From assembly GCA_001275005.1 (NCBI GenBank), contig JWZX01002841.1, positions 1 through 29,137 of the forward strand: a DNA stretch of 29,137 bases, written 5' to 3'. Shown here in pieces: positions 1 to 8,112 of the stretch. The notes beneath the pieces were generated by a model. It ran no database searches. It was not told where the DNA came from and saw only the letters and a program-made list of their open reading frames with translations. Numbering within the stretch: the stretch's first letter is position 1; each line of letters begins with the position of its first letter. This DNA comes from Chrysochromulina tobinii. Its lineage: Eukaryota > Haptophyta > Prymnesiales > Chrysochromulinaceae. The translations under genes and the position numbers were made by a program.

Positions 1-509
1 GCCTTCTCAAGAGGGGTTTTCGCTTCTGGGAGAGAAACCCGATCTAACAGGTTCTTTTTGGGTCCCCAGTGGTGTCCGACCGAGCTAGGTATTCTCTGGC
101 TAAGTATACTGTAACCACTCCCCACCAGCCTGATTTTGAACTCAGTGCAAAGTCAACCCTTTCTCACGTAGGGGACCGATGCACCTATCGTGCTGTCCGT
201 GTGGCGGGCGCTCATACAGCTTTTCTTCACAGACAAATTCCCCGCGATTCACAGACTTCTAGTCTTCACAGTCATCGAGCGCGGGAGGGTGTGCTGGCGG
301 AGCGCCGGAGGCGTCTAGCGGTCGGCCAAGTCGCTGACGAGAGATTCGCCAGCATCAGAAGAAGCAGCAAGCCACCGGCGATGGTGGTCCAATCGCCGAG
401 CGGCATACGATTTCGGAGCTGGGTGCCGCGGATTCGTAGCTTTCGCACTAGCACGGCAAGCAGCAGCGGCACGAAGCCACCACTGGCTGCACAAGCATCC
501 ACCAAGCTC
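1..509. other. Window edge and probable 5' region of the first gene
   Basis: The reading frame of the first gene stays open back to about position 69, but that part begins with GTG rather than ATG. Its composition (mixed Ser/Arg/His, no Ala-repeat bias) differs from the protein proper. I read it as 5' untranslated sequence or an upstream exon reaching beyond the window. An in-frame ATG at 381 is an alternative start. I see no clear promoter element. Confidence 0.4.
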
Positions 510-2426
510 ATGGTCAACACGATGACAAGTGAGATCGCAGATGCCGTGCACGCCGCAGCGCAAGCCGCTGCGGACCTCGCTCTTGAGCTCGGGATGTCGG
601 ACGATAAATGCGTCCAGTTCTACAATGCCGTGGTTCTAGCAGCGTCGCGGGTTCTCGACCCGGCAGGTGCGCTGCCGATCGAAAGTGATGAGGGCTCGGG
701 CGTCGCCCCGTCGGCAACGAACGCCACGCGCAATCAAAAGGCGGTCGCCCGCGCACGCAGGGCAAGCGGTACGTCGTCGGTTGAGGCGGCCGAGGCTGCC
801 AGTGGTGGTGGAGGCGGTGAGGGCGGGCGGTCGATGAGGAATGTGGTGACGAAGGCTGTTGTTGCCGCCCACGCTAGGGCACGAATTCACTCCACGACGG
901 CCTCGAGCATTCCTGCGATCGCTGCTGTCGTCGAGATCGAGTCAGATGATGACGATGCCGACGAGGAGAACTCGAAGCCTGCACAGGGCAGCCCTTTGAA
1001 GAACCCAGATACACTCCAAGGCACTCATTTCGCCAAGGAGACGCCGAGGAGCATGGGGGTGGACGTGGGGGTGGACGTGGGGGCGGGCATGGAGGCGGAC
1101 ATGGAGGCGGCTATCTCGGAGCACTTTTTAGTGACGTGCCCCCAACGTGATATGGGGCTGGTTGATAATGCTGTGGCCGAGAAGGCGGCGGCCGAGGCGG
1201 CGGCGGCCGAGAAGGCGGCGGCGGCCGAGAAGGCGGCGGCGGCCGAGAAGGCGGCGGCGGCCGAGAAGGCGGCGGCCGAGAAGGCGGCGGCCGAGGCGGA
1301 GGCCAAAGCGGTTGCCGACAAGAAGGCGGCGGCACAGGCGGCGGCTAAGGCAGCGGCCGAGAAGGCCGAGAAGGCGGCGGCGGCCGAGAAGGCGGCGGCG
1401 GCCGAGGCGGCGGCGGCCGAAAAGGCGGCGGCCGAGAAGGCGGCGGCCGAGAAGGCGGCGGCTGAGAAGGCGGCGGCGGCCGACAAGGCGGCGGCCGATA
1501 AGGAGGCGGCCGAGAAGGCGGCAGCCGAGAGGGCGACAGCCTCGCAGCACGTGCTGGAGCCAGATTGGCTCAAATCGCTCCAAAAGCTTCGGGCGACGCT
1601 GCAGCCCCCCGACGAGCCAGCTCCGACACGCCCCTGGTGGCAGCGAGAGCCGGAGCCCGCGGCAGCGCCGGAGCCGAAGCCCGTGCCTGCGCCGGAGCCC
1701 ACGTCAACGCCTGTGTCGCCAACACGCCCTTCGATGCCCGGGCCGCCGGCGCCCAAGTCGCTGCCAAAGCCGCCGCCCGACCGGCGTCTCAGCTCCCCTC
1801 GGCGCTCTGCGCCCACGCCTGAGCCGCCGCCATTGCCGCCGCCAGGGCCGCCGCCAGGGCCGCCTATGCGCCGCTCAGCATTGGCGTGGGGATCTTCGAG
1901 CCAGCGCGGCGGCGAAGCATCAGAGGGCGCGGCGCAGGTGGACGCGGTCGCCGTGGAGCTCCCAAATATGGATCAAGCGGGAAGCGGCCCGGCGCCGGTT
2001 GCGGAGGGATCTCCGAGCGATCAAGCTCGGGGCTTTGCCGTGAGTGACGAGCGGCTGCCTAATATGGATGAGGCCGGGGGCTTTGCCGCGAGCGACGAGC
2101 GCCGCCGGCTCCTCTCTGCGGCCTCGGCGGTGGCGCAGGAGGAGCCCGATTCGTCGCGTGAGCCATCGCCTCGACGGGGGGGCTTTGCCGCGGGCGGCGA
2201 GCGCCGTAGGCTCATCGCCCCGAAGGCGACCCTCGGCCCGAGACGAGTTTCGTCAGGCCGGTCGGTGACGAGCCAGATCATCCAGCAGCAGTCGTCACGC
2301 CCGCGGCTCGTGGGCTCGTTTAATAAGAGCGGTTCCTTTGGCAAGTCGGGAGCCTCGGGAGACAGCGGGAGTGAGGGCTCGACGACACCCAAATCGATGT
2401 CCTTCACGAAGAGCGACCTCTCGTGA
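510..2426 (+). CDS. Hypothetical Ala/Lys-repeat, Pro-rich disordered protein
   Basis: I do not recognise this protein. From the ATG at 510 it is 638 aa. Residues about 1-65 are helical and Ala-rich ([20 protein letters not shown]). An acidic stretch follows ([12 protein letters not shown]), then a short Val-Asp-Val-Gly repeat, then about 120 residues of [12 protein letters not shown] repeats that should form a long charged helix. After that comes a Pro-rich linker ([33 protein letters not shown]). The C-terminal third repeats a [13 protein letters not shown]-like unit three times and ends in a Ser/Lys tail ([13 protein letters not shown]). Nothing suggests an enzyme. A scaffold or cytoskeleton-associated role is possible but is only inference from composition. 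The true start is uncertain, because ATG 522 and ATG 381 are also in frame. Confidence 0.6.
   Translation: MVNTMTSEIADAVHAAAQAAADLALELGMSDDKCVQFYNAVVLAASRVLDPAGALPIESDEGSGVAPSATNATRNQKAVARARRASGTSSVEAAEAASGGGGGEGGRSMRNVVTKAVVAAHARARIHSTTASSIPAIAAVVEIESDDDDADEENSKPAQGSPLKNPDTLQGTHFAKETPRSMGVDVGVDVGAGMEADMEAAISEHFLVTCPQRDMGLVDNAVAEKAAAEAAAAEKAAAAEKAAAAEKAAAAEKAAAEKAAAEAEAKAVADKKAAAQAAAKAAAEKAEKAAAAEKAAAAEAAAAEKAAAEKAAAEKAAAEKAAAADKAAADKEAAEKAAAERATASQHVLEPDWLKSLQKLRATLQPPDEPAPTRPWWQREPEPAAAPEPKPVPAPEPTSTPVSPTRPSMPGPPAPKSLPKPPPDRRLSSPRRSAPTPEPPPLPPPGPPPGPPMRRSALAWGSSSQRGGEASEGAAQVDAVAVELPNMDQAGSGPAPVAEGSPSDQARGFAVSDERLPNMDEAGGFAASDERRRLLSAASAVAQEEPDSSREPSPRRGGFAAGGERRRLIAPKATLGPRRVSSGRSVTSQIIQQQSSRPRLVGSFNKSGSFGKSGASGDSGSEGSTTPKSMSFTKSDLS
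1174..1533 (+). repeat. In-frame AEKAAA minisatellite
   Basis: Tandem units of 15 to 18 bp of the type gcggccgagaaggcg run in frame and encode AEKAA(A) pentamers and hexamers with occasional ADK variants. All three forward frames and the reverse strand stay open here because the unit is GC-rich and a multiple of three, so overlapping ORFs in this stretch are artefacts. The same unit, with gac for gag, recurs in the unrelated gene at 12.2 kb. Confidence 0.9.
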
Positions 2427-2591
2427 GGGGGGACGTCAATCCGTTCGAGCAAAGACCTGAGCGCGAGCGCCATGGCGAGCGCGGTGAGGCTAAGGCGGCA
2501 GGAGTGCGGGGATGAGAAGACGCGTGCGGGCCGGAAGAGGGGGTACAAGTTTTCACATTCACACAATCCCATTTTGTCGTTGTGCATTGCA

Positions 2592-4235
2592 ATGGCTGAC
2601 GCTCTCGTGCGTGCTGCCAGCGGCTCCTTGCCTGAGCGCCCTGCCTCGGCCGCCGCTGCTGATCCTGCTGCTCTTCCGGTCGCACAGGCCTACTTCTCCA
2701 AGGAGGTCAAGCCAGGCGTGAGCGTGCGCGACCACCTCACCGAGCTCATCCACAAGCTGCTGCTGAGTAAGGATGCCGACGCGCTTGAGAAGCTCGAGAG
2801 CCTCTCGCTGGAGCTCAAGAAGACCAAGGTTGGCGCTCCGGAGAAGGCCATGGTGCGCGCTACCTCCGCTGCCGCTGCTCCGGCCGTTTCGCATCGTTGC
2901 CTTGCACCGCCGCTGACGCTGTGCGTCACTGCAGCCTCGGCTCGATCTGAGCGTGCTCTCACACTCGATCTGCGTGGCGTCGCATCCTCGCAGGCGCATC
3001 CAAAGGCGATGCCGGCCAATGCGGTGATGACGCAGCCATCTTTTGGCGGCGCTGTGATGGTGCCGTCGGCGCCGTGGCACAAGGACAGCAAGAAGCTGTT
3101 CGACCTGGAGCCAGAGAGCGTGCCCACAAGCTATCTAGCGGAGCTGCCCTCGCAGATGCCCATGTTTGAGTTTGCCGGCGTGGGCCTGAGCAAGGAGGAG
3201 ACGTACACCATCTACCTTCGCATGCTGCAGCTGCAAAAGGAGCATAAGCTGCTCGCGGTGCGCTTCTTCGGCAAAATCTTGGGCACGCAGCGGGACTATT
3301 TGGTGATCGAGGCGCGCGCGCCCGCGGAGCTGCACAAGAAGCCCGCGGTGCCCGAGAAGCCGGACAAAAGCTACGTGCCGCCCGAGGCACCCGGCACCGG
3401 CCTCAACACCTTTTGCTACTTCGTCGCACACTCGGCGGCGCGCGGCTGGTCGCAGCTAGAGGACGTGACGCCAGAGGCGGTGGTCGCGGCGCGCGGCATT
3501 CGCAAGTACTTTACAGGTGACCTCGAGGCGCCCGTGTACTGCTACCCGGCCTTCCCGGGCAAGGAGGCCAGCTACCTGCGCGCCCAGATCGCGCGCATCG
3601 CCGCCGCCACCGTCGTCTTCCCCTCGGGCAAGTTTGGCTTCAACGAGGAGGTCGAGACCACCCCCAAGCCGATCATCGACAATCCAGACTACGCTGTGCC
3701 GGACGACCTAACGGCTGCGGAGTCGTGGGTGCACGCGTACGGCAAGGTGCTCAAGATCGGGCGCACGACCAACCCGCCCAAGCCCGAGCCCGTCGAGGGC
3801 GAAGAGGAGGCGCCCGAGGGTGAGGAGGAGACGCCGGCTCTCGAGAACATCGGTGCCGACGCGACCGTGATGACCTTCTCCGAGGACGGCGAGTACAATG
3901 GTGGCAACCCAGCGCTCGGCGCATGGACGATCAAGGAGTACAACACCGCATACCCCGCGTACAAGGTCGCCGTCGCCAAGAGCAACCTATGGCCCGGCGC
4001 GTACGCGGCCATTGCCAAGTCAGGCGACAAGCACGCGAGCATCTACCTCGGCTATGGGCACAAGAACGATGGCAAACCGTTCACGCCCAAGGCGTCGCCG
4101 CCTGTGCTTCCCGAGTCAAAGGAGGTGGAGGAGGCGGAGGAAGCTGCCCTCGCCGCCGAGAATGCGCTCCTCAAGCAGATCGACGAGGCCAAGAATGTGG
4201 CCTCCAACAGCGCGGGCGACGCGCCCGAAGAGTGA
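2592..4235 (+). CDS. RSPH4/6: Radial spoke head protein RSP4/RSP6 family
   Basis: This is a structural subunit of the radial spoke head in motile 9+2 axonemes, which passes signals from the central pair to the dynein arms. The family is recognised from conserved blocks: MFEFAGVGLSKEETYTIYL, KLLAVRFFGKILGTQRDYLV, GLNTFCYFVAH, LEAPVYCYPAFPGKEASYLR, and near the C-terminus NPALGAWTIKEYN and SNLWPGAYAAI. An acidic insert (EGEEEAPEGEEE) sits in the middle and the C-terminal tail is acidic. The start at 2592 (MADALVRAAS) is preferred over the in-frame ATG at 2472, because the first 40 residues of the longer form look like translated leader. From 2592 the product is 547 aa, longer than the roughly 460-465 aa of Chlamydomonas RSP4/6 as I recall it. 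Part of the excess may be an unspliced in-frame intron at 2853-2993. The gene shows that the organism has a motile flagellum. Confidence 0.92.
   Translation: MADALVRAASGSLPERPASAAAADPAALPVAQAYFSKEVKPGVSVRDHLTELIHKLLLSKDADALEKLESLSLELKKTKVGAPEKAMVRATSAAAAPAVSHRCLAPPLTLCVTAASARSERALTLDLRGVASSQAHPKAMPANAVMTQPSFGGAVMVPSAPWHKDSKKLFDLEPESVPTSYLAELPSQMPMFEFAGVGLSKEETYTIYLRMLQLQKEHKLLAVRFFGKILGTQRDYLVIEARAPAELHKKPAVPEKPDKSYVPPEAPGTGLNTFCYFVAHSAARGWSQLEDVTPEAVVAARGIRKYFTGDLEAPVYCYPAFPGKEASYLRAQIARIAAATVVFPSGKFGFNEEVETTPKPIIDNPDYAVPDDLTAAESWVHAYGKVLKIGRTTNPPKPEPVEGEEEAPEGEEETPALENIGADATVMTFSEDGEYNGGNPALGAWTIKEYNTAYPAYKVAVAKSNLWPGAYAAIAKSGDKHASIYLGYGHKNDGKPFTPKASPPVLPESKEVEEAEEAALAAENALLKQIDEAKNVASNSAGDAPEE
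2853..2993 (+). other. Possible stop-free in-frame intron in RSP4/6
   Basis: This 141-bp segment starts with GT after GCCATG and ends CCTCGCAG before GCGCATCC. It is a multiple of three without stop codons. It encodes a Ser/Ala/Leu/Cys-rich stretch unlike the flanking Lys/Glu-rich protein. A GC donor at 2847 (147 bp, also in frame) is equally possible. Removing either version gives a product of about 500 aa with a smooth junction. It could instead be a lineage-specific linker. Confidence 0.45.
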
Positions 4236-5232
4236 GCACTCTGACACCGTTTCGGTCGACCCGAGAACATACTCGAGAGCCACGTCGTTGGTGCGGCAGC
4301 GGGGGACGCGCGCATCGAGGTGTTTGTGCACGAGTGAGCCAGCGAGAGCGCTGGTGCGGCCCCGCGTGAGGTGGTCCGCGGTGGCGGCGCGGGCGAAGCT
4401 TTAGAAATCGCCTGCCGATAGAGCCGAGCCCGCAGGCCCCTATGTGAGCGGCCCTGTGCCGACGACGTGTGGATTCCATGGATGTTGTCCGCGTGTGTGT
4501 GGCCCATGTCAGAGCATGCTTTTCTGTGCGAATCCTAGGAAATGATCCTCGAAACCGGAAATTTCATACTCCCCGGTTCCCCGTTACGTGGGGTCCGTTG
4601 ACCGTTCCGTCTTCCGTGGACCGTGCGTTCCCGATCGCGTGACGGTTTCATCCGTTGCGCGCCGGCGGGCGGGTCCGGTACGGTTGGCTCTTGGTAGTAA
4701 GAGCCTAAGACCCCCCGCCGACCGAGCACCAGACGGGACCCAGCAGCCGGCATGGGCTCGTCGTCGTGGGAGCAGGCGAGCGCTCCGCGGTGACTACGCG
4801 GCGTGGTCGCGTGCCAGAGTAGGCGCCGACGAGGCGGGCGCGGGGCACACGCGCGTTTGGTTTCATTTTTGCGTTGCGTTTCGCGGTCGGTTTCTCTCGC
4901 ACCACCGGGCGGAGTCGGAGGTCGGAGCATCGGACTTCGGAGTCAGTGACGGAGTCAGAGCGAGTAACACGCCCCGCCGCGTTCACACTTCTCAGTGTGC
5001 GGCCGGTAGTGTGACGTCTCCGTTCCCCCGCGGGGGCACTGAGGCCGCACGCCGCTCTACGCTATCTTCACCCGCCCCGCCCCGGTTCAGCGTTCACGGC
5101 TCAACGGTCCGGGTCACCAGCTCACCACGCCCTGCCATCTCCCATCACCCCCTCCTCCAGCTTCGCAACCACCACTGTGGCTGCTAACCGTTGCTTCTGC
5201 CCCATCAGAGCCACCGACATGGCCTCAGAGCC
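4236..5232. other. Intergenic region between convergent genes
   Basis: This is about 1 kb between the RSP4/6 stop and the NAE1-like stop. It holds both 3' untranslated regions. A 199-codon open frame at 4588-5187 has an Arg/Ser/Gly composition typical of chance GC-rich frames and I do not accept it. Degenerate cggagtc repeats lie at about 4910-4965. A 7-bp stem with a 6-nt loop (ggctctt/aagagcc) is at 4686-4705. I see no RNA gene. Confidence 0.5.
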
Positions 5233-6996
5233 TCAGAGCTCGAGGGTGGCGGTGGTGCCGTTGCGGCCGTTAAAGATGAAGGTATTGTTGAGCGGCAGGT
5301 ACTGGTGCGTCGCCGCCTTGATCACCTCCTGCGACGCGACGCCACCCATGACCGCCGCGACGGCATGTATTTCAGCGCCACCCCAACGGCAAAACTCGGC
5401 CACGAGCTCCTCAGACACAGGCGAGGTCGCGCCGCTCGCGAGGGGCGGCAGGCCCATCTCCCTGGCCGCCTCGGCCACGCACATGCGCAGCTGAGTCACG
5501 TCCTCCGCCGCGTCCGCGATCGCGCCAGGCCATCGCGATCTCTCGGCGCGAAAACGCATCGCCGCCCGGAGCAGCACGTACAAGGCCGCGCCGTCGGCCG
5601 TCGCCTTGTAGAAATCGTTGCTGAGCGCGCGCTCGAGCGCGGCGCCCAGCCCCTCGGGGGGCGCGGGCGCGTCCGCGGCGCTGCTGGACGCCCCCGCATC
5701 CGCCGCACCCCACTCAGCGGCCAACGAGCCGTACGAGACGAGCGTGACCGCGTGTGCATTCTTACAGAATCTCTTGAGCTCCTCGAGGTCCACAAGATCG
5801 GCGGGCACGCCCTCGACGGCGGCGATCTCGCGCGCGTGAGATTGCACCGCCGCCACGTCGCTCGCCGACTGCGCGGCGTAGATCTGCTGCAACGCGACGT
5901 ACGTCTCCGTCTCGGCCGTCATGTCGGGAATGGTGCCTATCATCGGGAGTAGCCCGCCGCCCTCGGCTCCTACGAAGCGCTCGACGGCGGCAGCCATGAG
6001 CCAAAAGGCGAGCACGCTCTTGCGGGCGTTGAGCGCGCCGCCCGCGTCCTCGGCGGACGGGTTGGCCAGCGACGAGAGCCGTTGATCCGCCACAAGCGCC
6101 GACAACTTCGCCCGCGCCGACGAGAGCAGTTTGGCTACGCTCCCTGAGGGGACAGGCACGTTGAGCGCCGTGTTGATGGCGGCGAGGGCCTCGCTCAGGT
6201 TGGCGTCGTTCTGCACGGACGGGCGGCGCAGGCCCTCCACGAGCGCCTTGACCTCTTTCTTCGCTTGGTACGCCGTTGGCAGCGCGCCACCGTTGGCCGC
6301 CTTCCACGCATCCACCGCCTTGATCAGCAGCACCGCCCACGGCGTGTGTGCGAACGCCTTCGAGTCGAGTGCGTCGAGCGAGCTGTAGTGCGTGTCCACG
6401 TACGTGCGCAGCGTCGCTGGCGGGTGCAGGATGCGGATGTCGGGGAACGGGTGGTCGGGGTGTGTCTCGACCACCTGGTGCTCGCCCAGGTCGAGGCGCA
6501 GGTAGCCAAGGAACCCGTACGTGTGCACCACGAGCATCGGCAGCTTGCGTGCGGCGCAGATGGCCGCGACGCTCTTGAGCTCGGCCGGCTCCATCTGCGT
6601 GGCGATCACGAGCGTGAAGGCGTGCAGGAATTCGGGCCGGGCCGCGAGCACCTCCGAGATGTCCTCCGCGATGTACGAGCCCATCACGAATTCGTTGAGC
6701 TCCTTGAGCATCTCGGTGACGCACTGGGCACGCGGCTTGCCCAGGCATGACTCGTCGAGGAAAAAGTTGTTGCCCAAGTCGCGTTCGCTGACCGTCGCGC
6801 CGTCGACAACGGTGAACGCGCCGATGCCCGGCAGCACCAGGTTCTTGAGCGTTTCCGTGCCCGTCGCGCTCCCGTTGAGCAGGCAGATGGAGCACTCCTC
6901 CATCGCGCGCTGGCCGTGCTCGCCCCACAGGCGCAGCTGGCGGTCGTAGCGACGCTTCTTGGCGTCCGATGCCTCTGCTTTCATCTCTGCTGCCAT
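5233..6996 (-). CDS. NAE1: NEDD8-activating enzyme E1 regulatory subunit (NAE1/AXR1/ULA1)
   Basis: This is the non-catalytic partner of UBA3 in the heterodimeric E1 that adenylates NEDD8/RUB and so supports cullin neddylation. The 587-aa product starts with the family signature KKRRYDRQLRLWGEHGQ at residues about 13-29. A degenerate ThiF/Rossmann half follows (ICLLNGSATGTETLKNLVL, GAFTVVDG, DLGNNFFLDESCLGKPRA). A block LPMLVVHTYGFLGYLRLDLGE comes next. The C-terminal block is VMGGVASQEVIKAATHQYLPLNNTFIFNG. No catalytic Cys domain is expected in this subunit. The protein is somewhat longer than the roughly 530-540 aa usual for the family. The extra length is an Ala/Pro-rich insert at about residues 430-455 (GASSSAADAPAPPEG). 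The ATG at 6996 is the first in frame and sits just before the conserved block. One exon suffices. Confidence 0.95.
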   Translation of the reverse strand: MAAEMKAEASDAKKRRYDRQLRLWGEHGQRAMEECSICLLNGSATGTETLKNLVLPGIGAFTVVDGATVSERDLGNNFFLDESCLGKPRAQCVTEMLKELNEFVMGSYIAEDISEVLAARPEFLHAFTLVIATQMEPAELKSVAAICAARKLPMLVVHTYGFLGYLRLDLGEHQVVETHPDHPFPDIRILHPPATLRTYVDTHYSSLDALDSKAFAHTPWAVLLIKAVDAWKAANGGALPTAYQAKKEVKALVEGLRRPSVQNDANLSEALAAINTALNVPVPSGSVAKLLSSARAKLSALVADQRLSSLANPSAEDAGGALNARKSVLAFWLMAAAVERFVGAEGGGLLPMIGTIPDMTAETETYVALQQIYAAQSASDVAAVQSHAREIAAVEGVPADLVDLEELKRFCKNAHAVTLVSYGSLAAEWGAADAGASSSAADAPAPPEGLGAALERALSNDFYKATADGAALYVLLRAAMRFRAERSRWPGAIADAAEDVTQLRMCVAEAAREMGLPPLASGATSPVSEELVAEFCRWGGAEIHAVAAVMGGVASQEVIKAATHQYLPLNNTFIFNGRNGTTATLEL

Positions 6997-7321
6997 ATTC
7001 TTCGCGTCGCGCGAGCGTGAACAGCGGCGTGAAGCGAATTATAAAACTGTGAGCTAGCCTCGTGTAGAACTGACTACTCGCTCGATCGGCGGCTACTCCA
7101 TTTCGCTAGAGGCTAGTGAGGTCGGCGCACTGTGTTTTTCCGACCGATGTGGGTTGTCAACACACCTACTTGTACTTGAGTTCCACGTTTAGGACAAATG
7201 TGAACTGTGTGACACACTCGAGGCTGCTCAGATGTTCGAGAGATCGTCGGCTCGCCGTCTCTCTCGCTGTCCCTTGTCTCGGTTCCGTGTCCCGCCAAGC
7301 ACGGCGTGGGCAGGCGGGCTC

Positions 7322-7969
7322 TCAGTCCACCTTGGTATTCTTCGAGTCCTTATTCGACCGGGGTTTATTCACTGTGTCGGCAGAGCGCGGCGTCGATGGC
7401 ACTCGCGCTCCCGGCACCGCCTCGTTGTCAGCTAGGTCCGCCTCCAAGAAGAGCACAAGGACGGACGAGAAGAACAAAGCAAGAGCGATTTGCACGGAAA
7501 GTGACCCTGCGGTCTCCTTGAGGTACGCCATGTGGTAGTGGAGGCCAAAACCCATGAAGACGGTCAGCCAAAGGGCACCCAGTTGCGGCCTCACCCAGAG
7601 TAGCACATATCCCAGCAGCTCCAATCCTCCAAGCGCCTTTAAGAGCACAAAGTCTTTGGCCTCGGAGCAGGTCACCGTGTATGCCTCAGTGTGGCGTGAT
7701 TTGCGTAACATGGTGTTCAGCCAGGCCACCCAGCCATGTTCACACCAGTGCCTGACCTCTGCAGTATTCCCTGTCGCCATGCAAGAGGCATTCGCTGGGA
7801 TGGGTTCTATGCCAATCATTCTTTCTGCCATTTGCGCGGAGCCGTATGGGCACCGCGGCCCATCGCAGCCGAAGATTGGAAGATCAAACTTGCAGCATGC
7901 GGCGCGCACATAGATGGCCAGCGGGACTAGCTTCAGGAACGTAGCGATGATGCGGCCCGTCGCGACCAT
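7322..7969 (-). CDS. Four-helix membrane protein, DoxX/TMEM35-like
   Basis: The product is 215 aa with four predicted membrane spans: residues about 4-24 (TGRIIATFLKLVPLAIYV), about 107-127 (VLLKALGGLELLGYVLLWV), about 129-149 (LGALWLTVFMGFGLHYHMAY) and about 157-178 (VQIALALFFSSVLVLFLEA). The pattern GG.E..GY.LL...P..GA, then a helix ending in an H-x-H pair, resembles the DoxX/TMEM35 superfamily. The loop between spans 1 and 2 is large and has about seven Cys (CCKFDLPIFGCDGPRCPYG), which suggests disulfides in a lumenal or extracellular loop. The C-terminal tail is polar with several Lys. The substrate or partner cannot be told from sequence. The family call is moderate and the gene call is firm. 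Confidence 0.7.
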   Translation of the reverse strand: MVATGRIIATFLKLVPLAIYVRAACCKFDLPIFGCDGPRCPYGSAQMAERMIGIEPIPANASCMATGNTAEVRHWCEHGWVAWLNTMLRKSRHTEAYTVTCSEAKDFVLLKALGGLELLGYVLLWVRPQLGALWLTVFMGFGLHYHMAYLKETAGSLSVQIALALFFSSVLVLFLEADLADNEAVPGARVPSTPRSADTVNKPRSNKDSKNTKVD

Positions 7970-8112
7970 CTCACGAGGACCCGCACTTTAGTCTTTACCT
8001 AAAAACCTCTACAATCGTTGTGTGTGAATGAGGCTGTGAATTCTTTGAGGTTCGAGAGACCCAGCTTGAGGTCAAGAGATCAAGGTCGAGAGATGCAACC
8101 TTCAAGGAGGCC

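Noticed and set aside
1025-2043. Long ORFs on both strands through the Ala/Lys repeat (minus 1025-1816, plus 1147-2043)
   Set aside because: They are translations of the same GC-rich, multiple-of-three minisatellite in other frames (poly-Ser/Ala/Phe or poly-Arg). Only the AEKAAA frame continues into varied sequence on both sides.
4588-5187. 199-codon plus-strand ORF between RSP4/6 and NAE1
   Set aside because: The composition is that of a chance frame in GC-rich DNA, with no recognisable domain. It sits in the shared 3' region of two convergent genes.
8045-8065. ggttcgag T-loop-like motif suggesting a tRNA
   Set aside because: No acceptor, D or anticodon stem can be built around it on either strand.
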